Assembly (NCBI RefSeq): GCF_019890935.1
Contig: NZ_CP082333.1
Span: 336,001 to 400,000 of the forward strand
Source: Exiguobacterium acetylicum
GTDB taxonomy: Bacteria; Bacillota; Bacilli; Exiguobacteriales; Exiguobacteriaceae
Direction of reading: 5' to 3'
Length of the DNA stretch: 64,000 nucleotides
Shown here: one piece after another, positions 60,406 to 64,000 of the stretch
How positions within the stretch are numbered: position 1 is the first letter of the stretch
Layout: each line of letters starts with the position of its first letter
Notes under the pieces: generated by a model
The model's input: only the letters and a program-made list of their open reading frames with translations
What the model was told of the DNA's origin: nothing
Database searches by the model: none
Program-made: the position numbers and the translations under genes

Positions 60406-60597
60406 TCATGTTAAAAAATAATAGAAGATGCCTAATAAAATCAAAATGATCGGAAGAAAAATAAAATACATCCAAGACATGTTTTTGGCCGAAGTTTTAT
60501 GGTCATACTTTTCTTCTGCTGGTTGCTTGGCAATCCGTAACGTAAAGACAAGACCTACAAGACAGATTACTAACGCAATCCAAAACAAAGTCAACAT
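60406..60597 (-). CDS. Small two-helix membrane protein
   Basis: The 63-residue protein has two hydrophobic helices (about 3-20 and 41-62) and a charged middle loop. The ATG at 60597 lies 8 bases from GAGAGGAG; another ATG at 60603 is too close. It ends next to the bidirectional terminator. No family recognised. Confidence 0.65.
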   Translation of the reverse strand: MLTLFWIALVICLVGLVFTLRIAKQPAEEKYDHKTSAKNMSWMYFIFLPIILILLGIFYYFLT

Positions 60598-60672
60598 AAG
60601 CATGCTCCTCTCTTCCTTTATCATACAGAAACTGGTCATGTTCTGCATCGGTAAGTTGTGACAGTTTAGAGT

Positions 60673-60729
60673 TGACAGCCTTCTAGTTGAGGGGCTAAAC
60701 TAATTTCATAAGTTTAGGGGGTAAACTAA
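60673..60729 (+). promoter_or_regulatory. Promoter and direct-repeat operator of the MarR-MMPL operon
   Basis: TTGACA (60673-60678) with TAAACT (60697-60702) after 18 bases forms a sigma-A promoter. GGGGCTAAACTAA (60691-60703) and GGGGGTAAACTAA (60717-60729) are direct repeats overlapping the -10 and reaching the start codon, a likely MarR binding region. Confidence 0.6.
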
Positions 60730-60731
60730 AA

Positions 60732-61175
60732 ATGAAAGACAATTTACGTGAAGCAGTCCTCCTGTTTGAAGAAGTAATGATCCACGGAACCGAACGTGTG
60801 TTGAAGTCGGTCGAAGCACCCGTTTGGCAAATGTATTCACCGGAGCAACTTCATGTGTTGAAGCTCGTCGGAAAATATGAACCGATTTCGTCCGGGCGTC
60901 TCGCGGCAGTGCAGGGTGTTCACAAAAGTGCCATCTCGAACCGGTTGAAAAAGTTGACGGAAAAAGGTCTCGTCATCGTCGAACGTCGAGAAGATGACCA
61001 CCGGACGAAGTACATCTCGTTGACGGAATCAGGTCGGTTAGTGGCAACTGAAGCGGAGCAAGAAATTTATACGTATCTTGAGAATTTGATTGAAGGAAAG
61101 GTCGAGGAAGAAGAAATCATCCAGTTCATTGAAACCTTCAAAAAGATTAAAGAGATTTTGCAGTTGAACGACTAA
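60732..61175 (+). CDS. MarR family regulator of the MMPL exporter
   Basis: The 147-residue protein has a winged helix (about 35-105: YSPEQLHVLKLVGK, VHKSAISNRLKKL, DDHRTKYISLT) and long end helices for dimer formation. Direct repeats overlap its promoter, so it likely represses itself and the RND exporter that follows 31 bases later. The ligand is unknown. Confidence 0.9.
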   Translation: MKDNLREAVLLFEEVMIHGTERVLKSVEAPVWQMYSPEQLHVLKLVGKYEPISSGRLAAVQGVHKSAISNRLKKLTEKGLVIVERREDDHRTKYISLTESGRLVATEAEQEIYTYLENLIEGKVEEEEIIQFIETFKKIKEILQLND

Positions 61176-61206
61176 AGACAGAATTAAAGGAAGAGGAGAA
61201 TCGGAT

Positions 61207-63873
61207 ATGCGACAAATCGTCAAATGGCGTTGGGCAATTCTTGCGTTATTGCTCATCGTCACGGTAGGGTTACTATTTACGGCACCAAACTTGGCTAAAC
61301 AAGCAGAAGAAGCAGGTGCGATTCAGCTTGCAAATGATGCCGATTCACAGCGGGCAGCTGACATTTTAGAAAAAGCGGGGGCAAGTGAAGAAACGATTTC
61401 TCTTGTCATTCCGCTCAAAGACAAAGTCAGCGATGCCGATCGCACATCGATCGGGAAAATCGTTAAGGATTTAGAAGCACTCGATCGTCCCGTCACGGAT
61501 GTACTCGATCCGTTTGAAAACAAAGAGACGGAAGGACAACTCGTCTCAAAAGACAAAAAAACGGTGCTTGTACCGATCACGGTCGACGGTTCGCAAGAAG
61601 AGATCGTCAAACTGGCAAAACAAATCCGGACGGATCTTTTACCAAAGGATCAAACGATTTATCTAACGGGTGAAGCGTTAATCAACGATGACGTTAATAC
61701 GAGCTCGCAAGAGGGACTGAAGCGGACGGAACTGATTACCGTCGGATTGATTTTCGGACTACTTCTGCTCGTCTTCCGTTCAGTCGTCACACCGTTCGTT
61801 CCACTCGTTGCGGTTGGGTTTACGTACCTGATCAGCCAATCACTTGTCGCCTTTTTCGTCGATTGGTTCGGCTTCCCGGTATCGAACTATACGCAAATCT
61901 TCCTCGTCGCCATCCTGTTCGGGATTGGGACGGACTATTGTATTTTGCTCCTGAGCCGGTACAAGGAAGAGTTGACGGCAGGACATGACGTTGAGACAGC
62001 AATCGTCAATACGTATAAGACAGCAGGGCGTACATTACTCATCAGTGGTCTCGCTGTTCTTGTCGGTTTCTCAGCGATCGGTTTTGCGGACTTCCCGATC
62101 TTTAAGTCATCGGTCGCCGTTGCGGTTGGGATTGCCGTACTCTTACTTGTCTTGTTCACACTTGTCCCATTCTTCATGGCCACATTAAAAGAAAAGCTAT
62201 TTTGGCCATCGAAGAAGGCAGCGAGTCACCAGGATAGCAAGCTCTGGGCACATTATGGTGGCTTGTCGATTCGTCGTCCGCTGCTCGCGATGATCATCGT
62301 TGCGATCGTCACGGTCCCGACACTCTTTACGTATGATGACGACCTCTCGTTCAATACCGTCGATGAGATTGGTGCGAAGTATGAGACGGTCAAAGGACTC
62401 AATGCGATCTCGGATGGATTTGGGGCAGGTGAGTCGCTCCCGGTCAATGTCATCCTGAAGAGTGATGATGATTTGATTACTGAAAAAACAGTTCCTTATG
62501 CGGAACAACTCAGTCGTGAACTGGTGAAGATTGATGGGGTCAAATCGGTTCGTTCGATTTCTCGTCCGACAGGCGAAGTCATCAACGATTTCTACGTCGA
62601 TCGTCAATTAAAACAAGTTGCTGATGGCATGAAAGAAGCAACAGCAGGTCTTGGGGACGTTCAGTCTGGTCTGACGACAGTGGAAGATAATTTGAATGGG
62701 ATTACAGGACAGCTACCGGCAGGAGATGCGGCTTCAGCAGGTGCGAGTCAGTTGCAACAAGCAGCAGACGGACTTGGGCAGATCAACCAACAATTGACGC
62801 TCGTCGGTCAAGGTCTACAGTCGACACAAAACATTCCGCAAACTGTTGGAACATTAAATGCCTTGTCTGGTCAATTGAGTCAAGTTCAAGCTGGCATTAG
62901 TCAAGCAGCAAGTGGGATTGCGTCTCAAGGTGCGCAAGCGGGTCAACTCGGAAGTGGGTTGACGCAACTCGCGGATGGTGTCGGTCAGGCAAACGCAGGA
63001 TTAACGAAAATCGAAAGTGGTCTTGAAGACATTTCCGACCTTCTGACCGAGATGGGACAAGCGACATCGATTCGGGGGACTGGTGTGTTCGTTCCAAAAG
63101 ATACGCTGTCGGATAAAGCCTTTAAACCAGCGATTGATCGTTACGCAATCGATCAACAGACGGGATTGAAGTTCGAAGTCATTCTCGAAGATGATCCGTA
63201 TTCACCGGAAGCGATTCAAACGGTCGCTGCCATCAAAGAGACGACAGCGAAGACAATCAAAGGGACACCGTTTGAAGACAGCACCGTTGCATATGGTGGG
63301 ATTTCAAGCGTCAACAGTGATTTAAACGATACGTCGAAAGCCGATTTCAAACGAACAGTGACGGTCATGCTGATCAGTCTCTTCGTGATTCTAGCAATCA
63401 TGTTCCGTTCGTTGATCATGCCGTTGTTCATGATCGGTTCGTTATTGCTGACGTATTATACGTCGATGTCGATCGCAGAGCTGATCTTCGTCAATGGACT
63501 TGGATATGACGGTATCAGTTGGGCCGTTCCGTTCTTCGGATTCGTCATGTTGATCGCCCTTGGTATCGACTACTCGATCTTCTTACTCGACCGATTCCGG
63601 GAAGAGACAATTAACGGACTTGATACGAAGGAAGCGATGTTCCTGTCGATGAAAAAGATGGGATCTGTCATCATCACGGCAGCAATCATTCTTGCAGGAA
63701 CGTTCGGGGCGATGATGCCGTCTGGTGTCTTGAGTCTCGTTCAAATCGCGACGATCGTCATCACAGGTCTACTCTTATATGGTTTGATCGTCTTACCGCT
63801 CTTGATTCCAGCGATCACGGTATCGTTTGGTAAAGGGGTCTGGTGGCCGTTTCGACCAAACGCTAAAAAATAA
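61207..63873 (+). CDS. MMPL family RND-type exporter
   Basis: The 888-residue protein has two halves of six helices. Each half carries the MMPL segment: FLVAILFGIGTDYCILLLSR near residue 235 and VMLIALGIDYSIFLLDRF near 780, with the proton-relay Asp in each (G-I-G-T-D-Y and L-G-I-D-Y). The second large loop (about 480-625) contains Gly/Gln/Leu heptad repeats and is unusually long. It should export lipids or toxic compounds with proton-motive force. In operon with MarR; ATG follows GAAGAGGAG. Confidence 0.9.
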   Translation: MRQIVKWRWAILALLLIVTVGLLFTAPNLAKQAEEAGAIQLANDADSQRAADILEKAGASEETISLVIPLKDKVSDADRTSIGKIVKDLEALDRPVTDVLDPFENKETEGQLVSKDKKTVLVPITVDGSQEEIVKLAKQIRTDLLPKDQTIYLTGEALINDDVNTSSQEGLKRTELITVGLIFGLLLLVFRSVVTPFVPLVAVGFTYLISQSLVAFFVDWFGFPVSNYTQIFLVAILFGIGTDYCILLLSRYKEELTAGHDVETAIVNTYKTAGRTLLISGLAVLVGFSAIGFADFPIFKSSVAVAVGIAVLLLVLFTLVPFFMATLKEKLFWPSKKAASHQDSKLWAHYGGLSIRRPLLAMIIVAIVTVPTLFTYDDDLSFNTVDEIGAKYETVKGLNAISDGFGAGESLPVNVILKSDDDLITEKTVPYAEQLSRELVKIDGVKSVRSISRPTGEVINDFYVDRQLKQVADGMKEATAGLGDVQSGLTTVEDNLNGITGQLPAGDAASAGASQLQQAADGLGQINQQLTLVGQGLQSTQNIPQTVGTLNALSGQLSQVQAGISQAASGIASQGAQAGQLGSGLTQLADGVGQANAGLTKIESGLEDISDLLTEMGQATSIRGTGVFVPKDTLSDKAFKPAIDRYAIDQQTGLKFEVILEDDPYSPEAIQTVAAIKETTAKTIKGTPFEDSTVAYGGISSVNSDLNDTSKADFKRTVTVMLISLFVILAIMFRSLIMPLFMIGSLLLTYYTSMSIAELIFVNGLGYDGISWAVPFFGFVMLIALGIDYSIFLLDRFREETINGLDTKEAMFLSMKKMGSVIITAAIILAGTFGAMMPSGVLSLVQIATIVITGLLLYGLIVLPLLIPAITVSFGKGVWWPFRPNAKK

Positions 63874-63881
63874 GAACTAAC

Positions 63882-63917
63882 CAAACCGGGTTCGTCTTCT
63901 AGATGAACCCGGTTTTG
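63882..63917 (+). terminator. Terminator of the exporter operon
   Basis: AACCGGGTTC pairs with GAACCCGGTT across a GTCTTCTAGAT-type loop, then TTT. Confidence 0.85.
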
Positions 63918-63957
63918 TCATGACGTATACTAAGGGCAGATGATAAGGAGGTAGAGC

Positions 63958-64000
63958 ATGCAACACTTCAAACAACTGACTTCACGGATTTGGTATCAGA
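63958..64000 (+). CDS. Start of a further gene (3' missing)
   Basis: ATG 63958 follows TAAGGAGG and opens 14 codons (MQHFKQLTSRIWYQ) before the window ends. The strong ribosome binding site makes it a real start. The N-terminus resembles stand-alone metallo-beta-lactamase-fold hydrolases, but this is too short for a family call. Confidence 0.5.
   Translation, partial: MQHFKQLTSRIWYQ

Noticed and set aside
1-64000. CRISPR arrays, tRNA or rRNA genes
   Set aside because: No regularly spaced repeats, cloverleaf-like blocks or rRNA-like sequence were noticed on either strand.

Overview
This window looks like a chromosomal segment of a low-to-mid GC Gram-positive bacterium (Bacillota, Bacillales type), most plausibly Exiguobacterium. 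The evidence is strong AGGAGG ribosome binding sites, sigma-A, sigma-B and ECF-type promoters, CcpA cre boxes, a bacterial nitric oxide synthase, a SigV/RsiV pair, a CstR sulfur regulon and a FusB-type protein. The genus is inferred from this gene mix, not proven. Most of the window has GC near 45-50%. Two stretches (about 1380-6250 and 9240-13490) are much richer in A+T and look acquired.

Region by region. 1-1380: the start of an ABC ATPase gene, two small coupled genes and a broken reading frame at the edge of the first A+T-rich block. 1380-14900 is a defence-type island. It holds a McrB-like AAA+ NTPase and a McrC/DUF2357-like nuclease, preceded by a coiled-coil gene broken by three separate poly(A) frameshifts. 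RidA follows, then a MazG-like NTP pyrophosphohydrolase overlapping a PLD-nuclease/helicase gene, a GmrSD-type DUF262/DUF1524 enzyme, and a second MazG-like gene overlapping a GIY-YIG/DUF2075 helicase. A P-loop kinase-like gene and an unknown gene close the island. The repeated theme 'MazG-like enzyme translationally coupled to a nuclease-helicase fusion' is the best candidate here for an undescribed system.

15500-24120 is a laminarin (beta-1,3-glucan) utilisation locus: LacI repressor, lipoprotein binding protein, two permeases, an intracellular GH1 beta-glucosidase and a secreted GH16 glucanase with carbohydrate-binding modules. It has three palindromic operators and two cre sites, and is followed by a striking 158-nt multibranched RNA-like element. 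24270-29100 holds small membrane proteins, SigV/RsiV, an excalibur protein, a thioredoxin-like protein, a cation exporter and an ASCH protein. 29250-33300 is a MarR-controlled heterodimeric ABC exporter.

33430-35140 and 42230-49020 form a reactive-sulfur system: CstR, a CstB-like persulfide dioxygenase-rhodanese, several single rhodaneses, TusA proteins, a DsrE-like protein, two TauE-type exporters, a LysR regulator and a DUF302 protein. Repeated ATACCCC...GGTAT operators lie before several of these genes. Between them lie a TM-helix-repeat membrane protein behind a sigma-B-like promoter, an amino acid permease, an acetyltransferase, a Nudix hydrolase coupled to nitric oxide synthase, and a YihY protein.

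49200-64000 contains a membrane-anchored MsrAB, a secreted subtilase, a large orphan sensor kinase, a GGDEF protein, a FusB-like EF-G binding protein, stress proteins (YflT-like, UspA), a MarR regulator with an MMPL exporter, and the start of one more gene. No tRNA, rRNA, CRISPR array or intact insertion sequence was seen.
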